In this document: positions 35,877 to 42,178 of the stretch, one piece after another
Position numbering within the stretch: position 1 is the stretch's first letter
Layout of the letters: each line of letters begins with the position of its first letter
Assembly (NCBI GenBank): GCA_934757255.1
Contig: CAKVLL010000013.1
Location: 1 to 47,484 of the forward strand
Reading direction: 5' to 3'
DNA: 47,484 bases
From: an uncultured Candidatus Melainabacteria bacterium
GTDB taxonomy: Bacteria; Cyanobacteriota; Vampirovibrionia; Gastranaerophilales; Gastranaerophilaceae
The notes under the pieces: generated by a model
Told to the model about the DNA's origin: nothing
The model's database searches: none
The model's input: only the letters and a program-made list of their open reading frames with translations
Program-made: the position numbers and the translations under genes

Positions 35877-36206
35877 ATGGACGCATTAAACATGAATATA
35901 ATTAATAAGGTAAAACCCAACATGCCTGATATGACACTATTGTACGACTTATCAGACTTTTTTAAACTTATGGGTGATAGCACAAGAATTCAGCTTTTAT
36001 GGGCACTAGAAGAAGATGAAATGTGTGTTGGAGATTTGGCTTGTCTTTTAAACATGACAAAATCGGCGGTCTCGCACCAGTTGAAGATTTTGAGAAGTGC
36101 AAAACTAGTTAAAGCGGAAAAGCGCGGCAAAAATGTATTTTACGCACTAAGTGACCACCACGTAAGAACTGTACTAGAAATGGCGCTAGAACATATTGGA
36201 GAGTAA
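35877..36206 (+). CDS. smtB: ArsR/SmtB-family metal-sensing repressor
   Basis: A winged-helix dimeric repressor of about 109 aa. The DNA-reading helix region is CVGDLACLLNMTKSAVSHQLKIL. The C-terminal SDHHVRTVLEMALEHIGE carries the D/H...H/E residues of the alpha-5 zinc site of SmtB and CzrA, and the alpha-3 cysteine of the ELCV type is seen as EMCV. Metal binding would release it from the two operators upstream. The start is uncertain: the ATG at 35877 would be almost leaderless given the -10 box, and ATGs at 35892 and 35922 are also possible. Converges on fliR. Confidence 0.88.
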   Translation: MDALNMNIINKVKPNMPDMTLLYDLSDFFKLMGDSTRIQLLWALEEDEMCVGDLACLLNMTKSAVSHQLKILRSAKLVKAEKRGKNVFYALSDHHVRTVLEMALEHIGE

Positions 36207-36240
36207 GTTTTAAGTACATATCGCTTTTTAACCAATAGCA

Positions 36241-37020
36241 TTAATATATTGTTGCGAAAGATAAGAAGAATTCTGAAATAACATTAATCAGCATTGGCAG
36301 AATCCAAATCATAATCGCAGCACCAAATACAGGTTTGAACAAGAAGCTTAATTGGAAAACGTTTACTTGTGGTGCAGTTTTAGAAATTACACCAAGAATA
36401 ATATCTTGCCCTAAAGTAGCTAAAAGTACGGGAGAAGCTATTTGCAAGCCCATATAAAGTACATTAGAAGTGGTTGTTATCAAATAATCCATATTTATAA
36501 TTTTTTCAAGCGGAATAGCAACAGCGTAAATTGGAAAAATTTCAAAACTGCGCATAAGAGCGTTAATCAGCCAATAAAAACCACCGAGTTCAATAAAAAT
36601 CAGAATTCCTAAAAGTGTAATAATACGACTCAAAATCGAAGTTTGGCTATTAGTAGTTGGGTCCATTACCATGGCTGATGATAAACCCATTTGAGTGTTA
36701 ATCATGTCACCGCCAGCTTCAATTGCCAAAATCAAAAGTTGTGCAATATAGCCAATAATTGCGCCTACTGCAAAGTTTAAAAGCAAAAGTAAAAGTGGTG
36801 AAATATCGGCAGGTGGTGCTGCAGGTTTAAGAATAGGGGTAATCATTACAGTAAGAATAAATACGAATGCCAATTTGACAAGTCCGGCAATTTCCTTACG
36901 GTTAAAAATCGGAGCAAAACGCACAAATCCCAACAAGCGCGCAAAAACGATTATGCCCGCTGAAAACCAGTGGTCAAACTGTGGAAATAGGATTGAAATT
37001 TGTTGTATAAAGTTGTCCAT
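36241..37020 (-). CDS. fliR: Flagellar export gate protein FliR
   Basis: A 259-aa inner-membrane protein of the flagellar type III export gate, built on the FliP/FliQ ring. Hydrophobic helices are spread over the whole length. Family blocks are IIVFARLLGFVRFAPIF (about 21-37) and GGDMINTQMGLSSAMVMDP (about 104-122), with a conserved helix at the C-terminus. Last gene of the leftward fliN-O-P-Q-x-R unit here; flhB, normally next, is missing and replaced by the convergent metal-efflux module. Confidence 0.93.
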   Translation of the reverse strand: MDNFIQQISILFPQFDHWFSAGIIVFARLLGFVRFAPIFNRKEIAGLVKLAFVFILTVMITPILKPAAPPADISPLLLLLLNFAVGAIIGYIAQLLILAIEAGGDMINTQMGLSSAMVMDPTTNSQTSILSRIITLLGILIFIELGGFYWLINALMRSFEIFPIYAVAIPLEKIINMDYLITTTSNVLYMGLQIASPVLLATLGQDIILGVISKTAPQVNVFQLSFLFKPVFGAAIMIWILPMLINVISEFFLSFATIY

Positions 37021-37028
37021 TTTTATTT

Positions 37029-37166
37029 AAGGGAATAGGGGAATAAGGCAATGAGGGAATAAGTGGTTTTAAATTTACCATTTATATATTGCGTTAAATT
37101 TGCGTATTTTTTATTAAAAAAACAATAACCTCTTATTACCTTATTCCCCTATTCCCTTATTACCTT
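37029..37166 (-). repeat. GGGAATAAG inverted-repeat element, copy C
   Basis: About 138 bp between the small secreted-protein gene and fliR. Arms are of GGGAATAGGGGAATAAGG type. On the minus strand the core reads AATAAGAGGTTATTG to ACCACTTATTCCC, the same polarity relative to transcription as copies A and B. Its right end supplies the last codons and stop of the 37160-37528 gene. Confidence 0.8.
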
Positions 37167-37528
37167 TCTGGTAAAACCGGTTCATCCAGTTCATACTCAT
37201 ATTCTTCCGGCGGTTCGTCAATTCCGAGAATATCGAAACCATCGACATCGTCTATTGTTGTTTTATCTGCCTCGACCTTGACAGTAAACATAATTTTATC
37301 TTTATTGTTTTTAAGCACGCAAAACCTTGTTTCGCCTTCTTTAAGCGGACGCACAAGAAGCGTGTTTTTTTCGTTCATAACTGTAAAAATTGGACATACA
37401 TCAATAATATCGTTGTTTTCAATACTGATATCAGTAAGCTTGCCGTCTGCTGTAATAAGGCAAGTTTCGTAGGCGCAAGCTACGCTTGCGCTTAGTATAA
37501 ATATTAATGATGTAAGTAATTTTTTCAA
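37160..37528 (-). CDS. Small periplasmic protein within the flagellar export operon
   Basis: A 122-aa protein with signal peptide MKKLLTSLIFILSASVACA, probably cut after A19. The mature part has an Ig-like beta pattern (IENNDIIDVCPIFTVMNEKN, then LLVRPLKEGETRFCVLK) recalling the N-terminal domain of CpaC/T3SS-type secretins, and an acidic Pro/Glu tail. It lies between fliQ and fliR, an unusual place for a secreted protein. The signal-peptide C-region (residues 12-20) is encoded by a REP palindrome, and the 3' end runs into repeat C. It may be a flagellar envelope accessory factor; unproven. Confidence 0.6.
   Translation of the reverse strand: MKKLLTSLIFILSASVACAYETCLITADGKLTDISIENNDIIDVCPIFTVMNEKNTLLVRPLKEGETRFCVLKNNKDKIMFTVKVEADKTTIDDVDGFDILGIDEPPEEYEYELDEPVLPER
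37469..37491 (+). repeat. GTAG-type REP palindrome inside a signal-peptide coding region
   Basis: GTAG (37469-37472) then a perfect 8-bp stem (37473-37480 with 37484-37491, 3-nt loop). Read on the minus strand in frame it encodes LSASVACAY, residues 12-20 of the gene above, including the signal peptidase site. Confidence 0.7.
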
Positions 37529-38018
37529 GTTTTTTCCTTTTTATCCTGTTCCCCTCGCCCCTTGTGGGTTAGGAGTGAGAGGTTTATTCCTCTTTTTAAT
37601 GAATAAGTTCGTTTTAAATTTTTTGTATTCAATTATCAATCTTTGATTATTCCCTCTCATAGGGAGAGGGTAGAATTTCAAGTTGAGCTGTGCGAAACTT
37701 AGAAATTCGGGTGAGGGGTTTATTCCTCTTTAGTTATTGTTGGGCAAGTATGCCCAACCGACATTTTCGCATGACTTGGCGTGTGACCTTCAAGCGTGCC
37801 GTCATTCTGAAGCCGATTAGGCTGAAGAATCCAGCTTTTTAATAACTATTATTTTGTATATTGGTGGGAACCGCTCCCGCTTTTCCCACCCTACTTTTTT
37901 AATTGAAAATGGATAATGGAAAATTATTAATGGTGCAAAAAATTGTACCCTACATTCTATACAATATTTATGAGCGAAGCGAATTAAATAACTTTCCACT
38001 TTCAACTATCAACTTCAT
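37529..38018. other. 490-bp intergenic cluster of repeats
   Basis: No gene found. In order: a GC-richer CCTCGCC/GAGGG repeat (37549-37582) and a second, longer one (about 37655-37735), both ending in TTTATTCCTCTTT; a GTTGGGCA hairpin (37739-37758); a CATTCTGA...TGAAGAATCC palindrome (37801-37834), a type widespread in bacteria; a GGTGGGAA REP with CTAC foot (37863-37894), twin of the one at 271; and a TTGAAA-type inverted-repeat element (about 37900-38018) holding a GGTGCAA REP (37932-37953). Its last base abuts the fliQ stop codon. Confidence 0.7.
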
Positions 38019-38507
38019 CTACCTCCCTAACATTTTATTAATCTCAACAAAATTTCCTTTTGGCATAGGCGCTTTTGGCGCGGTGTCATATTTAATCTTT
38101 TGCGCCTTATCTATATAAGGAACTTTGCCCGGATTTTTCATAACTTCTTTAACCGTTGGCGCGTCTTTAAAGGAATCTTTCATTTCACCTTCAAAAGGAG
38201 TTGTATATTTGTAATAATCCGCAGGAAGTACGAACGCATCGTTTTTCGGAACAGAATTAAACGCGAGTGACATGCCTTCTGTAAAAAAATTTGTAAGCAG
38301 TTTGATAAAACCCATACCGCCTATTACAATAACCAAAAATACAGCAAAGATTTTTGGTGCAGCGGCGATGGTTTGTTCTTGTACCTGAGTAACCGCCTGA
38401 ATAATACCGACAACCAAACCGATTGCGGCTGCAGTCAGTACGCAAGGCATAGATATTGAAAGCATTATCATAAAGCCTTTTGCAAGATATTCAGTTAGCA
38501 TTTCCAT
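38019..38507 (-). CDS. fliQ: Flagellar export gate protein FliQ with C-terminal extension
   Basis: A 162-aa protein. Residues 1-88 are a normal FliQ: two membrane helices (about 14-40 and 50-75) around the conserved AVTQVQEQTIAAAPKI loop. FliQ is usually about 89 aa, so residues 90-162 are an added hydrophilic tail rich in Lys and Pro (KDAPTVKEVMKNPGKVPYID). The tail's end lies next to a repeat element, so it may have arisen by loss of the original stop codon. FliQ forms part of the export-gate spiral. Confidence 0.9.
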   Translation of the reverse strand: MEMLTEYLAKGFMIMLSISMPCVLTAAAIGLVVGIIQAVTQVQEQTIAAAPKIFAVFLVIVIGGMGFIKLLTNFFTEGMSLAFNSVPKNDAFVLPADYYKYTTPFEGEMKDSFKDAPTVKEVMKNPGKVPYIDKAQKIKYDTAPKAPMPKGNFVEINKMLGR

Positions 38508-38546
38508 TTTTAGGTCCTCTTTTTATTTATAGTTTGTTAAATTTTT

Positions 38547-38709
38547 GATGAGTTGAAAGTTGACAGTTGAAAGTGGAAAGTTATTTTAGAAAAATTATTA
38601 AATTTAAATACTTCAATATTGAACGTATTTTAATTAAGAAATTGTAGGGTGCAATTTTTTGCACCATATAAACAACTTTCCACTTTCAACTGTCAACTTT
38701 CAACTCATC
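38547..38709. repeat. 163-bp element with perfect 36-bp terminal inverted repeats
   Basis: Between fliP and fliQ. 38547-38582 is the exact reverse complement of 38674-38709 (arm begins GATGAGTTGAAAGTTGACAG). The 91-bp centre contains a GTAG-type REP (GTAG at 38644, stem 38648-38654 with 38659-38665). No coding capacity. Related, less perfect elements lie at about 37900-38018 and 42029-42168. Confidence 0.85.
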
Positions 38710-38736
38710 TCAATCCTTCTTTCATAGATTTCAAAT

Positions 38737-39375
38737 TTAATTATAACTCTGCACCAATCCTTGTACAATCAACGCCCAGCCGTCAACGGCAATAAAAATA
38801 AGCAATTTAAACGGCAAGGAAATAATTGTAGGTGATAACATGAACATACCCAGTGCAAGAAGTATGTTTGCAACAACAAGGTCTAATACGATAAACGGAA
38901 CGAACACCACGAAGCCAATTTCAAACGCAGTTTTTAATTCGCTTAAAATATAAGCCGGTGCAACTTCCCAAATCGTAATATCTTCAGGTGATTTTGGCGG
39001 TGTTTTGTGTTTAAGTTCTACAAAAAACGCCAAATCACTTTCTCTTGTTTGTTTCATCATAAATTCTTTTAAAGGTTTCGAGCCTTCATCAATTGTCGCA
39101 ATTAAATTTCCTGTTTTTTGATAAGGAATAGAGCCTCTATCATACATTTGTTGAAAAACTCCACCCATCGTGTAGAATGTTAAAATCATACACAATCCAA
39201 TTGTAACGATTGCTGGCGGCACTTGAACACCCATTGCTGTTTTTAAAAGTGAAAATACAATTGTAAATCTTAAAAAACAGGTCATACAGCAAAATACAAA
39301 CGGTAAAAGTGAAAATAGCGACATTACCGTAAGCATTTGTAAAACAGGGTTCATATCTTTTATTACTGAGTCCAT
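38737..39375 (-). CDS. fliP: Flagellar export gate protein FliP
   Basis: A 212-aa inner-membrane gate protein. Helices at about 16-40, 52-72, 150-175 and 185-208. Family signatures are CFLRFTIVFSLLKTAMG...QVPPA (about 32-55) and FVPFIVLDLVVANILLALGM with LPFKLLIFIAVDGW near the end. It lacks the cleavable signal peptide of enterobacterial FliP (245 aa), as is common elsewhere. Spaced from fliO by repeat D and from fliQ by the 163-bp element. Confidence 0.95.
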   Translation of the reverse strand: MDSVIKDMNPVLQMLTVMSLFSLLPFVFCCMTCFLRFTIVFSLLKTAMGVQVPPAIVTIGLCMILTFYTMGGVFQQMYDRGSIPYQKTGNLIATIDEGSKPLKEFMMKQTRESDLAFFVELKHKTPPKSPEDITIWEVAPAYILSELKTAFEIGFVVFVPFIVLDLVVANILLALGMFMLSPTIISLPFKLLIFIAVDGWALIVQGLVQSYN

Positions 39376-39395
39376 TTTTATTTCCTTATCTTTGA

Positions 39396-39531
39396 GGGTA
39401 ATAGGGGAATAAGGTAATGAGGGAATAAGTGGTTTTAAATTTTCTGTTTTATACTACATTTAATTAACATATTTTTATTAAGAATATTTCTAAAATCTCT
39501 TATTCCCTTATTACCCTATTACCTTATTCCC
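39396..39531 (-). repeat. GGGAATAAG inverted-repeat element, copy D
   Basis: About 136 bp between fliO and fliP, ending 4 bp before the fliO stop codon. Over its last 107 bp it differs from copy E by only two bases, so D and E arose from one recent duplication or gene conversion. On the minus strand it has the same polarity as the other copies. Confidence 0.85.
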
Positions 39532-39535
39532 ATTT

Positions 39536-40087
39536 TTATTTAATCCTTTCTGCCAAATTTCTCAAAACCGATTTTCCGCCTGTATTTTTCGAATTTAACA
39601 TACTTGATTTAATTCCAATATCTGATTTATCCATGAAGCTTGGTTTCGGAAGCTTTGACATAGTTTCTTGAAAGGTCATTGGGGCTGAATTGAGATTTAC
39701 CCCTACGGGATTAGCCCCCTCCCTAACCCTCCCCCGAGGAGAGGGAACTTGCGAAACTTGTTTATCAAGCGCATTGTCATTGTGCATTTCATACGATGTG
39801 CTAAAATCCATTCTACTAACATCCGCACCACAATCTTCAGCTGTTTCCAATTTAGAAATCAGATTCGTTTTATCAACATCACCTGCTATCAAGAATTTTT
39901 CTCTACCTGTTGATACTATGTAGAGTGTTTTTCTTGGTGCAATATTCAATGTGTCAATTACTTTTAAGTATTTAGATTTCCCACCTGTAATTCCACCGGA
40001 TGTCGCGTTTTTAAAAATCAAAAGTGCAACGACAATGACTCCGACCATTGCAAGCGTGTATACCATAAAATTTGCTAAATATCCCAT
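39536..40087 (-). CDS. fliO: Flagellar export protein FliO
   Basis: A 183-aa protein: N-terminal membrane helix (about 6-26), then a cytoplasmic FliO domain (about 37-92, LKVIDTLNIAPRKTLYIVSTG and FLIAGDVDKTNLISKL), then a disordered tail. FliO assists assembly of the FliP ring. The tail contains PSPRGRVREGANPVG (115-129), encoded by a dispersed DNA repeat inserted in frame. The gene is bracketed by almost identical direct repeats D and E. Confidence 0.88.
   Translation of the reverse strand: MGYLANFMVYTLAMVGVIVVALLIFKNATSGGITGGKSKYLKVIDTLNIAPRKTLYIVSTGREKFLIAGDVDKTNLISKLETAEDCGADVSRMDFSTSYEMHNDNALDKQVSQVPSPRGRVREGANPVGVNLNSAPMTFQETMSKLPKPSFMDKSDIGIKSSMLNSKNTGGKSVLRNLAERIK
39707..39758. repeat. 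Dispersed CCTCCC/GAGGAGAGGG repeat inside fliO
   Basis: A GC-rich stretch unlike its AT-rich neighbourhood (two CCCTCC runs followed by GAGGAGAGGG). Similar blocks are at 37549-37735 and 44020-44091. It keeps the fliO frame open and codes residues about 110-127. Confidence 0.65.
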
Positions 40088-40103
40088 TTCGTATATCCTT
40101 TTG

Positions 40104-40242
40104 AGGGGAATAGGGGAATAAGGTAATAAGGGAATAAGTGGTTTTAAATTTTCTGTTTTATACTACATTTAATTAATGTATTTTTATTAAGAATATTTCT
40201 AAAATCTCTTATTCCCTTATTACCCTATTACCTTATTCCCTT
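40104..40242 (-). repeat. GGGAATAAG inverted-repeat element, copy E
   Basis: About 139 bp between fliN/Y and fliO, near-identical to copy D (two differences over 107 bp) and in the same orientation. Together they form direct repeats about 708 bp apart around fliO. Confidence 0.85.
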
Positions 40243-40284
40243 TCTTGTATTAATACCTAATATTTACTTCCCATTTACCGAAAG

Positions 40285-41388
40285 TCAACCTTCCTGCCCA
40301 TCTTCCACTTCAAAATCGCTATAATCGAAATCATCGCCATTTTGAGCCTGTTCTTCTGCTTCAACTTCTGCCGACTCTTCCGATTCGTTTGCAGGAGCAG
40401 AAGAAGAATCATTAACCTTTTCAATTCTTACGCCGAAACGGTCATTAATAATAACCAATTCGCCTGAAGCAACTGATTTTCCGCCAACTTTTAAAGTAAC
40501 TTTATTGTCATAAACAGAACACAAATCAACAATTAAGCCCTCTTCGATACTCTTGAGTTCGCCCAAAGTTACTTTTACTTTCTCAAACTCAGCCGCCATG
40601 TCAACTTGTATACTATCCCACAAATTAGTGTTTGTATTATCTTCCATACCGCCTCCTCCGCTGGCATCATAAGGTTCTATTATATTAATATTTGGTTTAA
40701 CTTGAAATTTCTGAACAATATTGTTGCACACAAGTGTCATCTCAGATGAGTTACTGTTTTCAAAAACAACAATGTCACCCACATCAAGCCTTTTTATATC
40801 CGCAACAGGGAAAGTTGTGCTTCCCAAAAGTAGTTTTACATCAACCAAACTACTTGCAAAATCTCTATCTTCAAATCTAGGTTCGGTTTTTTCAATTTCT
40901 TGAGGTGAAAGAATATCTTTCGGTACAGAAATTATGAATTTTGCAGCCGAATCTGAAACTTCACTTTTTACAAAATAAGTAAGATGTAGAATTTCTGTGT
41001 ATCTTCTATGTGGTTCAATCGTAAAATTAGGTGCAAGCGACTCATACAAAAAATCGTTAAACGCGGTAATAATCCTTGCTTCAAGCTCTGTAACTTCTGT
41101 CAAATCAAATCTGCGATTGTTTTTGCCTAAAACTTTATCCAATATTACATTGATTGCATCTTGCGAAATTCTTATATAAACGTCATTCTTAGAATTTATT
41201 TTAACCTTGGTTACAAAAAATGTATCGTTTTGGGAAAGTACATTCATGTTGGTGCTGATTGATGCGAGTTTGTAATCAAAGCCGTCAAAAAAGAATTCAC
41301 TGCTGCAGCTTTCTACAACCGGCGTGAAAACTGAATCAAACCATGCAAATTGCTTATATAATTCATCGAAGAATACTGAGTTTATCAT
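40285..41388 (-). CDS. fliN: Flagellar motor switch protein with two SpoA domains (FliN/FliY-like)
   Basis: A 367-aa switch/C-ring protein. The N-terminal part (1-165) is unassigned, possibly a FliM-middle/CheC-like fold (ITAFNDFLYESLAPNF). A first SpoA domain lies at about 178-236 (VDVKLLLGSTTFPVADIKRLDVGDIVVFE) and a second at about 258-328 (VKVTLGELKSIEEGLIVDLCSVYDNKV, GELVIINDRFGVRIEKV). FliN has one SpoA domain, so this resembles a FliM-FliN fusion or SctQ. The acidic tail (330-367) is low complexity. First gene of the fliN-O-P-Q-x-R unit; CAGGAT precedes the ATG. Confidence 0.82.
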   Translation of the reverse strand: MINSVFFDELYKQFAWFDSVFTPVVESCSSEFFFDGFDYKLASISTNMNVLSQNDTFFVTKVKINSKNDVYIRISQDAINVILDKVLGKNNRRFDLTEVTELEARIITAFNDFLYESLAPNFTIEPHRRYTEILHLTYFVKSEVSDSAAKFIISVPKDILSPQEIEKTEPRFEDRDFASSLVDVKLLLGSTTFPVADIKRLDVGDIVVFENSNSSEMTLVCNNIVQKFQVKPNINIIEPYDASGGGGMEDNTNTNLWDSIQVDMAAEFEKVKVTLGELKSIEEGLIVDLCSVYDNKVTLKVGGKSVASGELVIINDRFGVRIEKVNDSSSAPANESEESAEVEAEEQAQNGDDFDYSDFEVEDGQEG

Positions 41389-41403
41389 ACATATCCTGTT
41401 TGG

Positions 41404-41486
41404 AAGTCTTTAAGTCGTTAGGTCTTTAAGTTGTTAAGTTCGTTATAAAGATTTTTATTTAGATGAACTTAATGTCTTAAAGACTT
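41404..41486. repeat. Inverted-repeat element of AAGTCTTTAAG type
   Basis: Arms AAGTCTTTAAG (41404-41414) and CTTAAAGACTT (41476-41486) with further inner pairing (AAGTTC 41436-41441 with GAACTT 41465-41470). It lies in the 344-bp gap between fliN/Y and the small gene at 41733; the rest of the gap (41487-41641) shows no other feature. Confidence 0.65.
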
Positions 41487-41641
41487 AATACCCTAATTCC
41501 TTTCCCTACCACTTTCCCACGCTATCGTATCAAATTTCAGCGTTCAAGACATCAACTGTTCAGAGGATTTTTTCGTAACACATTACATCCTCTAATTTAA
41601 AGCACTTTTGTAAATAATTGTAACAATTTCGATTAAAACTC

Positions 41642-41668
41642 TAAAGTTTTTCAAAAAAATGTCGATAG
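41642..41668 (+). promoter_or_regulatory. Strong sigma-28-like promoter
   Basis: TAAAGTTT, exactly 11 nt, then GTCGATAG. The upstream box is a perfect match to the flagellar sigma-28 consensus and the downstream box matches GCCGATAA at 6 of 8 positions, including CGATA. It points at the 51-codon gene at 41733, about 58 nt from the predicted start. Confidence 0.7.
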
Positions 41669-41732
41669 AAATAATACAAGGAAAAAATAAACAAGACTCA
41701 AAAAATACATTTATCGGAAAGGACAACAGGAT

Positions 41733-41888
41733 ATGTTAAAAAAAATCACAACCCCAACTAACAACACTTTTAGCGGAGTTGAATTCATATTAAGAGGGGC
41801 CAAAAAACGAAGGACAATGGCTGTTGCAAATGCAGTAGCAATTAATGCAGAATCAGGAGTACAAGCAAAATTACAAGCTGTGAAGTAA
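41733..41888 (+). CDS. Small 51-aa protein with N-terminal F-x-G motif, sigma-28-controlled
   Basis: Starts MLKKITTPTNNTFSG, so it carries the same N-terminal F-x-G signature as four larger proteins here, then a basic patch (RGAKKRRT) and an Ala/Asn-rich helix (AVANAVAINAESGVQAKLQAV). Ribosome site AGGAC or CAGGAT upstream. It is flanked by a sigma-28-like promoter (41642-41668) and a strong terminator (41974-42006), forming an independent unit of about 330 nt. It has no membrane segment or Sec signal. It is probably flagellum-coregulated; role unknown. Confidence 0.65.
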   Translation: MLKKITTPTNNTFSGVEFILRGAKKRRTMAVANAVAINAESGVQAKLQAVK

Positions 41889-41973
41889 GTGTGAAGCGTA
41901 AGTAGTTTTGTCGGTGAAGAATCGACTCTGGTTATGAAAAAGGCTGTCTGGAATTAAGATAGTTGAGAGTTTT

Positions 41974-42006
41974 ACCTCCAAAATCAAATGATTTTGGAGG
42001 TTTTTG
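41974..42006 (+). terminator. Strong rho-independent terminator
   Basis: A perfect 13-bp stem (41974-41986 with 41989-42001, 2-nt loop) begins ACCTCC and is followed by a T-run at 42002-42005. It ends the unit of the 51-aa gene. The 85 nt between the stop codon and the stem are unassigned 3' UTR. Confidence 0.85.
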
Positions 42007-42028
42007 TATCCCCTATTATCTCATAAGT

Positions 42029-42168
42029 AAATGGTGCAAAAAATTGCATTATTGTTTCAATGGAAAATTGAAAGTGAAAAATGGAAAATAGTTCTAAATA
42101 ATTTTCAATTCTCCATTATCCATTTTCAATTTAGAAAAGGTAGAGTGCAATTCTTTGCGCCATTTCCT
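42029..42168. repeat. BIME-like inverted repeat of GGTGCAA/TTGAAA type
   Basis: Outer arms AAATGGTGCAAAAAATTGCA (from about 42030) and TGCAATTCTTTGCGCCATTT (to about 42167), the right one with a GTAG foot at 42140. Inner arms related to AATTGAAAATGGATAATGG (reversed at about 42098-42131). Shares both parts with the elements at 37900-38018 and 38547-38709. Confidence 0.65.
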
Positions 42169-42178
42169 TTTAATAAGC

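Noticed and set aside
33649..36240. Integrase-mediated genomic island with att sites
   Set aside because: The fliR repeats could act like attachment sites, but no integrase or recombinase gene lies between them; homologous recombination explains the data equally well.
38547..38709. Insertion sequence
   Set aside because: Good inverted ends but no transposase and only 163 bp; at most a non-autonomous element.
41389..41641. Sigma-28 promoter for the fliN/Y operon on the minus strand
   Set aside because: CGATAG occurs on the minus strand near 41525 but no TAAA lies 15 bp upstream of it.
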